In this document: one piece after another, positions 45,848 to 54,243 of the stretch
Layout of the letters: each line of letters opens with the position of its first letter
Position numbering within the stretch: position 1 is the first letter of the stretch
From: Alphaproteobacteria bacterium
GTDB taxonomy: Bacteria > Pseudomonadota > Alphaproteobacteria > Geminicoccales > Geminicoccaceae
NCBI GenBank assembly: GCA_026990035.1
Contig: JALSIM010000041.1
Coordinates: forward strand, 1-64,000
Length of the DNA: 64,000 nucleotides
Reading direction: 5' to 3'
Made by a program: the position numbers and the translations under genes
The notes under the pieces: generated by a model
What the model was told of the DNA's origin: nothing
What the model saw: the letters and a program-made list of their open reading frames with translations, nothing else
Database searches by the model: none

Positions 45848-46612
45848 ATGGCGGAGGACAGGGCCCGGTTCGAATATCTGCTGCGCCTCGGCGACAACAG
45901 CCTCGTGCTCGGTCAGCGGCTGTGCGAGACGCTGGGGAACGCGCCGGCGCTCGAAGAAGAGATGGCGCTGGTCAACATCGCCCTCGATCTGATCGGGCAG
46001 GCCCGCCTGTTCCTGAGCTATGCCGGGGAGATCGAGGGCGAGGGTCGCGACGAGGACACCCTCGCCTACCGGCGGGACGTTCCCGATTTCCGCTGCGCCC
46101 TGATCGTCGAACTGCCGAACGGCGATTTCGCCCACACCATCGGTCGCCTGTTCCTGGTCGCCGCCTTCAACCACGAACTCTACGGGGCCCTGCAGCACGC
46201 GGCCGATCCGCGGATCGCCGCCATCGCCGAGAAGTCCCTCAAGGAGGTCACCTACCATCTGCGCCACGCCGGCGAGTGGGTGATCCGTCTCGGCGACGGC
46301 ACCGAGGAAAGCCACCGCCGCATGCAGCAGGCCCTCGAGGACCTCTGGATGTACACCGGGGAACTGTTCGCTCCCGATGCGGTCGATCTGGCGATGCGAA
46401 CGGCCGGCGTCGCTCCCGATCTCGACCTCCTGCGCGACGGCTGGAACCGGCGGATCGACCGGGTGCTCGCCGAGGCGACCCTGCGCCGCCCCGCCGACGG
46501 CTGGATGCAGTCGGGGGGCAAGGACGGGCGCATGCACACCGAGCATCTCGGCTACATCCTGGCCGAAATGCAGTTCCTGCCGCGCGCCTATCCGGACGCG
46601 AGGGCCTGGTGA
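45848..46612 (+). CDS. paaC: 1,2-phenylacetyl-CoA epoxidase subunit PaaC
   Basis: The 254-residue structural subunit has the ferritin-like fold of PaaA without a full iron site: RLGDNSLVLGQRL, LIGQARLFLSYAG, EKSLKEVTYHLRHAGEWVIRLGDGTEESHRR and HTEHLGYILAEMQFL. It starts 10 nt after paaB. Its stop overlaps the paaD GTG start by 4 nt. Confidence 0.95.
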   Translation: MAEDRARFEYLLRLGDNSLVLGQRLCETLGNAPALEEEMALVNIALDLIGQARLFLSYAGEIEGEGRDEDTLAYRRDVPDFRCALIVELPNGDFAHTIGRLFLVAAFNHELYGALQHAADPRIAAIAEKSLKEVTYHLRHAGEWVIRLGDGTEESHRRMQQALEDLWMYTGELFAPDAVDLAMRTAGVAPDLDLLRDGWNRRIDRVLAEATLRRPADGWMQSGGKDGRMHTEHLGYILAEMQFLPRAYPDARAW

Positions 46613-47124
46613 CGGCGGCCGCCGGCCGGAACACCGTCGATCCCCGGCACCGCCGGATCTGGCGGGCCCTGGCCGAGGTCGAGGACCCCGAGATCCCCTA
46701 CGTGACCATCGTCGATCTCGGCATCGTGCGATCGGTGGCCGACGACGAGGCGGGCGATCCGGTGGTGTGCATCACCCCGACCTATACGGGCTGTCCGGCG
46801 ACCCGGCTGATCGAACTCCAGGTCCGGGCCGCCCTCGACCGGGCGGGCTTCCCCCATGCCCGGGTCGAAACCCGGCTCAGCCCGCCCTGGACGACGGACT
46901 GGATCACCGAGGAGGGGCGCCGCAAGCTCCGGGAAGCGGGGATCGCGCCGCCGGTTCCGGGTGCCGGTCGCGGAACCCTGTTCGGCGCCGATCCCGAAAT
47001 CCCCTGCCCACGCTGCGGCGCCACCGATACGGAGCGGATCAGCGAGTTCGGTTCCACCGCCTGCAAGGCGCTCTATCGCTGCCGCACCTGCCGGGAACCC
47101 TTCGAATACTTCAAGTGCCTTTGA
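46609..47124 (+). CDS. paaD: Phenylacetate degradation iron-sulfur assembly protein PaaD
   Basis: The 171-residue protein belongs to the MIP18/SufT-like family and is needed to mature the PaaE 2Fe-2S cluster. The N-terminal EVEDPEIPYVTIVDLGIVR is the family signature, and ITPTYTGCPATRLIE holds the conserved Cys. The C-terminal CPRCGATDTERISEFGSTACKALYRCRTC is a probable zinc ribbon. It begins at GTG within a GTGA overlap with paaC. Confidence 0.93.
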   Translation: MTAAAGRNTVDPRHRRIWRALAEVEDPEIPYVTIVDLGIVRSVADDEAGDPVVCITPTYTGCPATRLIELQVRAALDRAGFPHARVETRLSPPWTTDWITEEGRRKLREAGIAPPVPGAGRGTLFGADPEIPCPRCGATDTERISEFGSTACKALYRCRTCREPFEYFKCL

Positions 47125-47186
47125 GACTCGCGGCGTGACCGCCGCAACCGCTGGCGGCACCGGTGGAGGTGGCACGAGGATCGCGT

Positions 47187-47220
47187 CCGGGAGGCCGCGG
47201 CCGCGCCTCCGGCCTCCCGG
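47187..47220 (+). terminator. Bidirectional hairpin between paaD and the lyase gene
   Basis: CCGGGAGGCC (47187-47196) and GGCCTCCCGG (47211-47220) form a perfect 10-bp stem with a 14-nt loop in the 110-bp convergent gap. No T-tract is adjacent, so it is a weak or factor-assisted terminator in either direction. Confidence 0.4.
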
Positions 47221-47234
47221 CCCCGAACCTCCGT

Positions 47235-48218
47235 TCAGCCGCCGGCGGCGGTGATCTGGTCGGCCTTGGCGACCAGCGCCTGGGCCTGGCGGATCGAGGC
47301 GATGTCGATCAGCCGTCCGTCGAGGCTCACCGCGCCGCGGCCCTCGCGCGCCGCCTCCTCCATGGCGGCGAGGATCCGGCGGGCCCGCTCGACCTCCTTC
47401 TCCGAGGGACTGAACACTTCGTTGGCGAGCCCGATCTGCGAGGGATGGATGGCCCATTTGCCTTCGCAGCCCAGGGCCGCCGCTCGCCGGGCCGCCGCCC
47501 GGTAGCCGTCGGCGTCGGAGAAATCGCCGAACGGTCCGTCGATGGGACGCAGCCCGTTGGCTCGGGCGGCCACCACCATCCGGGCGATGGCGTAGTGCCA
47601 CATGTCGCCCCAGTGGACCTCCCGACGGCCCTCCGCGAGGGGATCGGTGAGGACGCTGTAGTCGGGATTGACGCCGCCGATGTTGGTGGTCCGCGCCCGG
47701 GTGGAGGCGGCGTAGTCGGCGACCCCGAAATGGAGCGATTCGTTGCGCGGGCTGGCGCCGGCGATCTCGTGCACGTTCTGCATGCCGAGCGCGGTCTCGA
47801 TGATCAGCTCGAAGCCGATCCGCTTCTTGCGGCCCTTGGCCTGCTCCACTTGGGTGACCAGCATGTCCACCGCATAGACGTCGGCGGCGGTGCCCACCTT
47901 GGGGATCATGAAGAGATCGAGACGGTCGCCGGTCTGCTCCAGGACCTCGACCACGTCCCGGTACATGTAGTGGGTGTCGAGGCCGTTGATCCGGACACTG
48001 ATGGTCTTGTCGCCCCAGTCGATCTCGTTGAGCGCCCGAATGACGTTGCGACGCGCCTCTTCCTTCTTGTCCGGGGCGACCGCATCCTCGAGATCGAGGA
48101 AGATCACATCGGCGGCCGACTTCGCGGCCTTCTCGAAAAGCTGCGGGCTCGAGCCCGGTACGGCCAGCTCCGAACGGTTCAGACGGGGCGTGGCCTCCTC
48201 GACGATCTTGAAGCTCAT
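47235..48218 (-). CDS. Malyl-CoA / beta-methylmalyl-CoA lyase family protein (CitE-like)
   Basis: The 327-residue TIM-barrel enzyme aligns in layout with L-malyl-CoA/beta-methylmalyl-CoA lyase Mcl1 of Rhodobacter: FEKAAKSAADVIFLDLEDAVAPD, SVRINGLDTHYMYRDVV, the metal ligands in GFELIIETALG and HFGVADYAAS, and DGPFGDFSDADG with the C-terminal GKWAIHPSQIGLANEVF. These enzymes split malyl-CoA into glyoxylate and acetyl-CoA, or beta-methylmalyl-CoA into glyoxylate and propionyl-CoA, in the ethylmalonyl-CoA pathway. Methylmalonyl-CoA mutase in the same window is consistent with that pathway, but a crotonyl-CoA carboxylase is not seen. Citramalyl-CoA lyase is an alternative. The ATG at 48218 follows AAGGAG and overlaps the xerD stop by 4 nt. 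Confidence 0.85.
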   Translation of the reverse strand: MSFKIVEEATPRLNRSELAVPGSSPQLFEKAAKSAADVIFLDLEDAVAPDKKEEARRNVIRALNEIDWGDKTISVRINGLDTHYMYRDVVEVLEQTGDRLDLFMIPKVGTAADVYAVDMLVTQVEQAKGRKKRIGFELIIETALGMQNVHEIAGASPRNESLHFGVADYAASTRARTTNIGGVNPDYSVLTDPLAEGRREVHWGDMWHYAIARMVVAARANGLRPIDGPFGDFSDADGYRAAARRAAALGCEGKWAIHPSQIGLANEVFSPSEKEVERARRILAAMEEAAREGRGAVSLDGRLIDIASIRQAQALVAKADQITAAGG

Positions 48219-49207
48219 CGGTGCTCCTTCGGCTGCTCGTGTTCGGCTGTCGTAGGGTGCTCGCGGTCGGGATCGGTTTTGCTGCACCGCACCGCAGCCC
48301 TTTCTCCGCGGGCCTTCCTAGCAAGAGGATGGTGCCGCGTCACGACCCGGGCGAGCCGCTCCGTCTGCAGATGGGTATAGATCTGGGTGGTGGCGATGTC
48401 GGCATGGCCGAGCAGGGTCTGCACCGCCCGGAGATCGGCCCCGCCTTCGAGAAGATGGGTGGCGAAGGCGTGGCGCAGCACGTGCGGCGACAGGCGTGCC
48501 GGGTCGAGACCGCACTCCACCGCCAGCTCCTTGAGGAGCTGCAGCACCCGTTGCCGTGTCAGATGACCGCTCCGTCCGCGCGACGGGAACAGCCAGCGGA
48601 GGGGACGTCCCCGGGCATCCCGCTCCGGCCGGATGGCCAGCCAGTCGCGAAGCGCCGCCCGCGCCCGCCCGCCGATCGGGACCAGCCGCTCCCGGCCGCC
48701 CTTGCCGGTGACCCGGAGCGCACGCAGATCGGGCGCCAGGGCGCCGCGTTCGAGGCCGACGAGTTCGCTGATCCGCAGGCCGGTGGCGTAGAGCAGCTCG
48801 AGCATCGCGAGGAGCCGGACACCTTCGGGTCCGGGCCGTTTCGCCGCGGTGGCGATCAGCGCCGCCACCTCCTCGGGACCGAGGAGCCGGGGCAGCGACC
48901 GGCGGGTCCGCGGCCGATCGATCCGGCTCGTCGGATCGTCGTGGCGTTCCCCCTCCAGGAACAGGAAGCGGTAGTAATGCCGCAGCGCCGAAAGACGGCG
49001 GGCGACGGTGGTGGCGGCGAAGCCCCGTTCGCCGAGATCCGCGAGCCAGTCCCGCACGTCCCCGGCGTCGGCGGTCTCGGGCCGTCCTCCGCGACGCCGG
49101 AGAAAGCGGCCGAAGTCCTCGAGGTCGCGGCGATAGGCGTCGAGGGTGTTGGGCGAAGCGCCCCGCTCCACCACCAGCATCTCGAGAAAGCGCTCGAGGC
49201 TCGCCAT
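48215..49207 (-). CDS. xerD: Tyrosine recombinase XerD, with extended C-terminus
   Basis: The 330-residue protein resolves chromosome dimers at dif with XerC and FtsK. The N-terminal SAM-like domain (LEMLVVERGASPNTLDAYRRDL) is followed by the catalytic set: Arg in YATGLRISEL, Lys in TGKGGRERL, HxxR in SPHVLRHAFATHL, His in LLGHADIATTQIYTH and the Tyr in the same segment. After the normal end about 30 hydrophilic residues (KARGERAAVRCSKTDP...) are added, so it is longer than the usual 295-310. It starts at ATG 49207, sharing one nt with the stop of the upstream gene, and ends overlapping the lyase ATG. Confidence 0.92.
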   Translation of the reverse strand: MASLERFLEMLVVERGASPNTLDAYRRDLEDFGRFLRRRGGRPETADAGDVRDWLADLGERGFAATTVARRLSALRHYYRFLFLEGERHDDPTSRIDRPRTRRSLPRLLGPEEVAALIATAAKRPGPEGVRLLAMLELLYATGLRISELVGLERGALAPDLRALRVTGKGGRERLVPIGGRARAALRDWLAIRPERDARGRPLRWLFPSRGRSGHLTRQRVLQLLKELAVECGLDPARLSPHVLRHAFATHLLEGGADLRAVQTLLGHADIATTQIYTHLQTERLARVVTRHHPLARKARGERAAVRCSKTDPDREHPTTAEHEQPKEHR

Positions 49208-50868
49208 CACAGCCGCCAGACCAGGGCCAGCTCGACCGCCGTCGCCCGGGCGACGGCCGGCTCGCCCGAGGTGACGATGCCGCGCAACGCCCGCCACAGT
49301 GCGAGCGGCGGCGCGCTCGCCGGCATGTCGCCGAAAAGCCCGAGCGCCGCCAGCAGCCCCTCGCCCGGTCGTCCTTCCGCCGCGGCGATCTCCGATTCCC
49401 GCCACAGCGAAAGGGGCGGCGCGTCACCGCCGGCCGGCCCCTCGCCGGCGAGCAGACGCCCCCAGTCCGCGGCGGGAAGGGAAAGCCCGAGCGCGTCGGC
49501 CAGCGTGGCGAACAGCAGAAGCTGGCGTTCGCCGGCGATCCCGAGGGGCTCGGGCAGCGGCCGCAGACCGGCGAGGGCCAGCAGCCGTTCGATGCGGGCG
49601 AGGGCGGCCCGTCCTTCGCCGCGTTCCTTCACCCGCCGCTCGAGAAGTTCCGCCCACTGCGCGACAGCGTCCGTCTCGCCGGCCGCGAGCAGGGCGAAAA
49701 GCACCGCCTCCGCCGCCCAGTCGAGAGCCGGATCGGGAACCAGCATCTTCGCATCCGGGGCCAGGACCCGCAGCCACAGGAGCCGCTCGACCCCCGCCGC
49801 CCGTACCGGCTCCGCCTCCACCAGCAGCGCCGCCCGCGCCGCCGGCACCGTCTCCGCCGCGAGGCGGGCCACCAGCATCGCGCGGGTGCCGGCGTCGGAG
49901 GTTTCCTCCGTTCCGGCGGTCTCCAGATAGACCGTGCGCAGGGCCTCGGCATCGAGCCAGCCCGCCGCGGCGGCCGCCTCCGCGGCCGGCAGCCGGATTC
50001 CGGCCGGAGCGCCGGGATTGCGGGCCAGGGCCGCGAGGACCGCGGGGTCGGCCATGAGTTCCCCCGCGATCCCCGGCGAACCCACGGGCAGGGCGCCGAT
50101 CAGCAGGAGAACGGCGGGCCTTTCCGCGGCGGTCGGCAGGCTCACCGGCAACGGTTCGCCGACCCGGGCGGCATCCACGAGGGCCAGGAAATCGGGGGTG
50201 AAGACGATACCGCGCTCGCGGGCGAGCTCGAGACGAAGGCCGGCCAGCGCCCGGTCGCCCTCGCGCAGGGCGCAGGCGATCCGCACCGCGACCAGCCACG
50301 GCTGTTCGCCGGGCAGGCCCTCGGCCAGCCCACAGCTCCGGGACGCGCCGGCGGCGGCGAAAGCCAGCAGCGCCGCCTCTTCGCGTGCCGCCCGGCTCTC
50401 CGCATCGCCGGGAGCCATCAGCAGTTCGGCGGCGAGTCCGGGATCGCCGATGCGTTCGAGGGCGCGGGCCCGGCTCGTCAGCAGCGCGAGCCCGTCGTCG
50501 AGCCGCGGTCCCGGCGCCGTGAGCAGGCGCCTCGCGAGGTCGCGCAGCGCGGGCAGGGCCAGCCTTTCCGGCAACCGCTCCAGGAGCGCCAGGAGCCGGT
50601 CGGCCTCGGCCTGCGGCCAGAGGGGCCCGGCGAAGGCGAAACGCGGCCGCCCCAGACCGACGCTCGCCAGCGAGGGCGCCCCGATCGCCTCTCTGCGGAT
50701 GGTCGGCGCCGGCGCCCCGGACACCTCCGGTCGTGCCACCGGTCGCGCCGCCTCCGACGGCGGCTCCGGCAACAGGCGGCGTGGCGTCTGCTGCGCTTCC
50801 GCCGTCGGGCCGGAGAAGAGCAGGGACAGAACGAGGAGGAACGCCCGGGCCGGGAACACGGCGCGCAT
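49207..50868 (-). CDS. Unknown exported alanine/leucine-rich protein
   Basis: The 553-residue protein has a signal peptide (MRAVFPARAFLLVLSLLFSGP, cut near AEAQQ), then an extended Pro-rich linker to about residue 70 and a long helical Ala/Leu/Arg region with repeated helix-turn-helix spacing (RAREEAALLAFAAAG, LLIGALPVGSPG), suggestive of a TPR- or HEAT-like superhelix. I do not recognise the family. It is linked by 1-nt contacts with the 46-residue membrane protein upstream and xerD downstream, which suggests one operon. Confidence 0.6.
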   Translation of the reverse strand: MRAVFPARAFLLVLSLLFSGPTAEAQQTPRRLLPEPPSEAARPVARPEVSGAPAPTIRREAIGAPSLASVGLGRPRFAFAGPLWPQAEADRLLALLERLPERLALPALRDLARRLLTAPGPRLDDGLALLTSRARALERIGDPGLAAELLMAPGDAESRAAREEAALLAFAAAGASRSCGLAEGLPGEQPWLVAVRIACALREGDRALAGLRLELARERGIVFTPDFLALVDAARVGEPLPVSLPTAAERPAVLLLIGALPVGSPGIAGELMADPAVLAALARNPGAPAGIRLPAAEAAAAAGWLDAEALRTVYLETAGTEETSDAGTRAMLVARLAAETVPAARAALLVEAEPVRAAGVERLLWLRVLAPDAKMLVPDPALDWAAEAVLFALLAAGETDAVAQWAELLERRVKERGEGRAALARIERLLALAGLRPLPEPLGIAGERQLLLFATLADALGLSLPAADWGRLLAGEGPAGGDAPPLSLWRESEIAAAEGRPGEGLLAALGLFGDMPASAPPLALWRALRGIVTSGEPAVARATAVELALVWRL

Positions 50869-50869
50869 C

Positions 50870-51010
50870 TCAGCGCGGCAGACGGTCGTCCGGGATCACG
50901 ATCTCGACCTGGCGGGTCGGCGGCGGGATGTCCCAGGTGACGACGAAGATCAGGCCACCGAGAAGGAGGACGACGGCGAGGAGGATCAGAATACGGCCGA
51001 AGGTGCCCAT
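50870..51010 (-). CDS. Small single-pass membrane protein
   Basis: The 46-residue peptide begins MGTFGRILILLAVVLLLGGL: one hydrophobic helix (residues 5-25), then WDIPPPTRQVEIVIPDDRLPR, a short periplasmic or cytoplasmic tail. The WDIPPPT motif is shared by similarly sized alphaproteobacterial proteins in my memory. It lies one nt before the next gene's start and 130 bp from divergent aroK, so it heads the xerD operon. Confidence 0.62.
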   Translation of the reverse strand: MGTFGRILILLAVVLLLGGLIFVVTWDIPPPTRQVEIVIPDDRLPR

Positions 51011-51140
51011 AATCCCCGAACTGGCTGGGTCCCGACAGGCAGGCACCGCCGTGCCGGGAACCCATTGCCGGGACGAAGGGTTGCGTCCGCGTCTCGGCGA
51101 CGGTTTATATCGGTGGCCGCATGGAGTTGCAACGCACCCG

Positions 51141-51716
51141 ATGTCCGACCTCGCCAGCGATGTCAACGCGACCGCCGACGCCCGCCGCGGAATGGCGCGG
51201 CCCGTGGTGCTGGTGGGGCTCATGGGTGCCGGCAAGACGGTGGTCGGAAGGCGGCTCGCGCGAGCCCTCGGGGTCTCTTTCCGCGACGCCGACGAGGAGG
51301 TCGTCGCCGCCGCCGGGATGAGCATCCCCGACATCTTCGAGCTCTACGGCGAGGCCGCCTTCCGCGACCTCGAACGGCGGGTGGTCGCCCGCCTGATGCG
51401 CGATCCCCCCGGGGTGCTCGCCCTCGGCGGCGGGGCCTTCGTCGATCCCGAGATCCGCAGCCTGGTGAAGGCCGCGGCCACCTCGGTCTGGCTGCGGGCC
51501 GATCTCGACACCCTGCTGCGCCGCACCGAGCGGAAGCGTGATGCCCGTCCGCTCCTGGCCGCGGGCGAGCCCCGCGAGATCCTCCGGGAACTCATGGAGC
51601 GACGCCATCCGGTCTACGCCGAGGCCGATCTCGTGGTGGACACGGGCGAACAGCCGGTGGAGGTCGTGGTGACGCGGATCCGTGATCTGCTCACGGACCG
51701 GGCGGCCGGATCATGA
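51141..51716 (+). CDS. aroK: Shikimate kinase
   Basis: The 191-residue enzyme phosphorylates shikimate with ATP in aromatic amino acid synthesis. Walker A GLMGAGKT (about residues 26-33), the substrate Asp in FRDADEEV, GGGAFVDPEI and the lid ERKRDARPLL are intact. About 18 residues precede the conserved core, so a later start is possible. Its stop overlaps aroB by 4 nt (ATGA). Confidence 0.95.
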   Translation: MSDLASDVNATADARRGMARPVVLVGLMGAGKTVVGRRLARALGVSFRDADEEVVAAAGMSIPDIFELYGEAAFRDLERRVVARLMRDPPGVLALGGGAFVDPEIRSLVKAAATSVWLRADLDTLLRRTERKRDARPLLAAGEPREILRELMERRHPVYAEADLVVDTGEQPVEVVVTRIRDLLTDRAAGS

Positions 51717-52822
51717 GCGACGACACGGTGCTCGACCTCCGCCTCGCCGGCGGCGCCTGTCCTGTTCATATCGGCACGGATCTGCTGCCTCGTGCCGGGG
51801 CGCTGATCGCCCCGCTGCTGCGACAGGCGCGGGCCTTCTTGGTGGTCGATGCGAACCTCCTCGCGACCCCCCATCCCGGGCGTCTGCAGCGCACCCTCGA
51901 GGAGGCCGGCATCGGCGTGGAAACGCTGACCATCGCCGCGGGCGAGGCCAGCAAGAGCTTCGCCGGCCTCGAAGCGCTGGTGGAGGCCCTTCTCGAGCGG
52001 GGCATCGAGCGGCGGTCGACGATCCTCGCCCTGGGCGGCGGGGTGACCGGCGATCTCGCCGGCTTCGCCGCCGCCATCCTCCTCCGCGGCGTGGATTACC
52101 TGCAGATCCCCACGACCCTGCTCGCCCAGGTGGACAGCGCGGTGGGCGGCAAGACCGGCATCAACAGCCGCCGGGGCAAGAACCTCGTGGGCGCCTTCAA
52201 GCAGCCGCGGGCGGTGATCGTCGATACCGCCGTCCTGGACACGCTGCCGGCGCGGGAGCTCCGGGCCGGATACGCCGAAATCGTCAAATACGGCTGCATC
52301 CGCGACGCCGAATTCTTCGCCTGGCTTGAGGCGCACGGCCGGGAGCTGATCCGCGGCGACGCGGGAGCCCGGCGCCATGCCATCCGTCGCTCGCTCGAGA
52401 TCAAGGCGGAGATCGTCGCCCGCGACGAACGCGAGGAAAGCGGCGAACGGGCGCTCCTCAATTTCGGCCACACCTTCGCCCATGCCTACGAGGCTCTCGC
52501 CGGTTACGGATCGCGACTGCTGCACGGCGAGGCGGTGGCGATCGGCATGATCGCCGCGGCCCGACTCTCGGCCCGGCTGGGCCTGGCATCCGAAGACGAT
52601 GCGCTGCGCCTGCGCCGCCATCTCGAAGAAATCGGCCTCCCCGTTTCCCTTCACGAACGTGGTCTCACCTTCACCCCGGAGGCGCTGCTCGCGAGGATGC
52701 GTCACGACAAGAAGGTCACCGCCGGTCGTCTGCGTTTCGTGCTCTGGCGCGGGATCGGCGAAGCCCTGCTGACGGAGGCGGTGCCGGAGGACATGCTGCA
52801 CGAACTCCTGGCCGCGGAGTGA
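51713..52822 (+). CDS. aroB: 3-dehydroquinate synthase
   Basis: The 369-residue NAD- and zinc-dependent enzyme cyclises DAHP to 3-dehydroquinate. Marks are ALGGGVTGDLAGFAAAILLRGV, the DSAVGGKTGINSRRGKNLVG substrate site, and zinc ligands in the HTFAHAYE and LHGEAVAIGM segments. The aroK-aroB pairing is the common arrangement in proteobacteria. Confidence 0.96.
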   Translation: MSDDTVLDLRLAGGACPVHIGTDLLPRAGALIAPLLRQARAFLVVDANLLATPHPGRLQRTLEEAGIGVETLTIAAGEASKSFAGLEALVEALLERGIERRSTILALGGGVTGDLAGFAAAILLRGVDYLQIPTTLLAQVDSAVGGKTGINSRRGKNLVGAFKQPRAVIVDTAVLDTLPARELRAGYAEIVKYGCIRDAEFFAWLEAHGRELIRGDAGARRHAIRRSLEIKAEIVARDEREESGERALLNFGHTFAHAYEALAGYGSRLLHGEAVAIGMIAAARLSARLGLASEDDALRLRRHLEEIGLPVSLHERGLTFTPEALLARMRHDKKVTAGRLRFVLWRGIGEALLTEAVPEDMLHELLAAE

Positions 52823-52898
52823 GGCCGCGGATGCCGAATGAGAAGAAGCCCGGAGGGGCCGGATCGGTGACGTTCCTCGCCGTCCGGGAGGAGGTCGA

Positions 52899-54224
52899 AT
52901 GGCGGACGTGTTGCTGACCGTTGTGCTGGTCGTCCTGCTGCTGGCGGCCAACGGCATGTTCGTCGCCGCCGAGTTCGCGATGGTCAAGGTCCGGCCGGTG
53001 CGGATGCAGCAGCTCGCCGAGGACGGCTCGCTGCGGGCCCGCCTCGCCAGCCACATCGTCCACCGGATCGACGCCTATCTGGCCGCCTGCCAGCTCGGCA
53101 ACACGATGAGCGCCCTCGGTCTCGGATGGGTCGGCGAGCCCTTCGTCGCCAGCCTTCTCGAGCCCGCCTTCGCGGTCACGGGTCTCGGCGACCAGACCCT
53201 GAAGGCGACCGCCTTCCTCGTCGGCTTTCTCGCCTTTTCCTCGCTCCACATCGTGATCGGCGAGCAGGTGCCGAAGACGATCGCCATCCGCCACGCCGAA
53301 AAGATCTCCCTGTGGGCGTCGATCCCCCTCCACGGCTTCTATCTGCTGCTGTTTCCCCTGAACTGGCTGCTCAGTCGCGCCGTCCGCTCGATCCTCCACC
53401 TCCTGGGCCTCGACCGGGAGCCGAACATCGAGGTGCCGAGTGCCGACGAGCTGCGCGGTCTGATCCTGGCCTCGCACCGTCACGGCAGCATGCTCAAGCA
53501 GGAGCGCGACATGCTCGACGCGATCCTCGATCTCTCGGAGGTCGAGGTGCGCGAGGTGATGACGCATCGCCGCGGCATGGTGACCATCGACGCCGACCGG
53601 CCGCTGGCCGAGGTGGTCGATCTGATCGCCAACAGCCCCTACAGCCGGTTTCCCATCTGGCGCGGCGACCCGGACCGGATCATCGGCGTGATCCACGCCA
53701 AGGACGTCCTGGCCGCCGCCTGGCGGGCCGGGCCGGACACCTGCGAGCTCGATCTCGAAAGTCTCGCGAGTCCGCCCTGGTTCATTCCCGAAACCACCTC
53801 CCTGCTCCACCAGCTTCTCGCCTTCCGCAAGCGCCGCGAACATCTGGCTCTGGTGGTGGACGAGTACGGCAGCCTGCTCGGTCTCGTCACCCTCGAGGAC
53901 ATCCTCGAAGAGATCGTCGGCGAGATCGTCGACGAACGGGACGTGGAGACCCCCGGCATCCAGGTGGAATCGGACGGTTCGGTCCTGGTGGAGGGCCGCG
54001 TCACCATCCGCGATCTCAACCGGCGCATGGACTGGGATCTGCCCGAGGAGGAGGCGGCGACGGTGGCCGGGCTGGTGATCACCGAGGCCGAACGCATCCC
54101 CGAACCCGGCGAGCGCTTCCTCTTCCACGATTTCGAATTCGAGGTCCTGCGCCGGCAGCGGCACCAGCTCACCCTGCTGCGGGTCCGACCGGCGAGTACG
54201 GCGGGCCGGGCGGCGAGCGGCTAG
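52899..54224 (+). CDS. HlyC/CorC family transporter (DUF21-CBS-CorC_HlyC)
   Basis: The 441-residue protein has an N-terminal DUF21/CNNM membrane domain with four hydrophobic segments (NGMFVAAEFAMVKVR near the start), a CBS pair (VMTHRRGMVTIDADRPLAEVV and HLALVVDEYGSLLGLVTLEDILEEIVGEI) and the C-terminal CorC_HlyC domain (VEGRVTIRDLNRRMDWDLPEEEAATVAGLV). It is a probable magnesium/sodium-coupled ion exporter rather than a hemolysin. The next gene converges 19 nt away. Confidence 0.92.
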   Translation: MADVLLTVVLVVLLLAANGMFVAAEFAMVKVRPVRMQQLAEDGSLRARLASHIVHRIDAYLAACQLGNTMSALGLGWVGEPFVASLLEPAFAVTGLGDQTLKATAFLVGFLAFSSLHIVIGEQVPKTIAIRHAEKISLWASIPLHGFYLLLFPLNWLLSRAVRSILHLLGLDREPNIEVPSADELRGLILASHRHGSMLKQERDMLDAILDLSEVEVREVMTHRRGMVTIDADRPLAEVVDLIANSPYSRFPIWRGDPDRIIGVIHAKDVLAAAWRAGPDTCELDLESLASPPWFIPETTSLLHQLLAFRKRREHLALVVDEYGSLLGLVTLEDILEEIVGEIVDERDVETPGIQVESDGSVLVEGRVTIRDLNRRMDWDLPEEEAATVAGLVITEAERIPEPGERFLFHDFEFEVLRRQRHQLTLLRVRPASTAGRAASG

Positions 54225-54243
54225 GAGGCCGCCCGGCCGGACC

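Noticed and set aside
48215-49207. Tyrosine recombinase as a sign of a mobile island
   Set aside because: Its motifs are those of housekeeping XerD, no direct-repeat ends, tRNA or cargo genes are nearby, and its neighbours are core genes.
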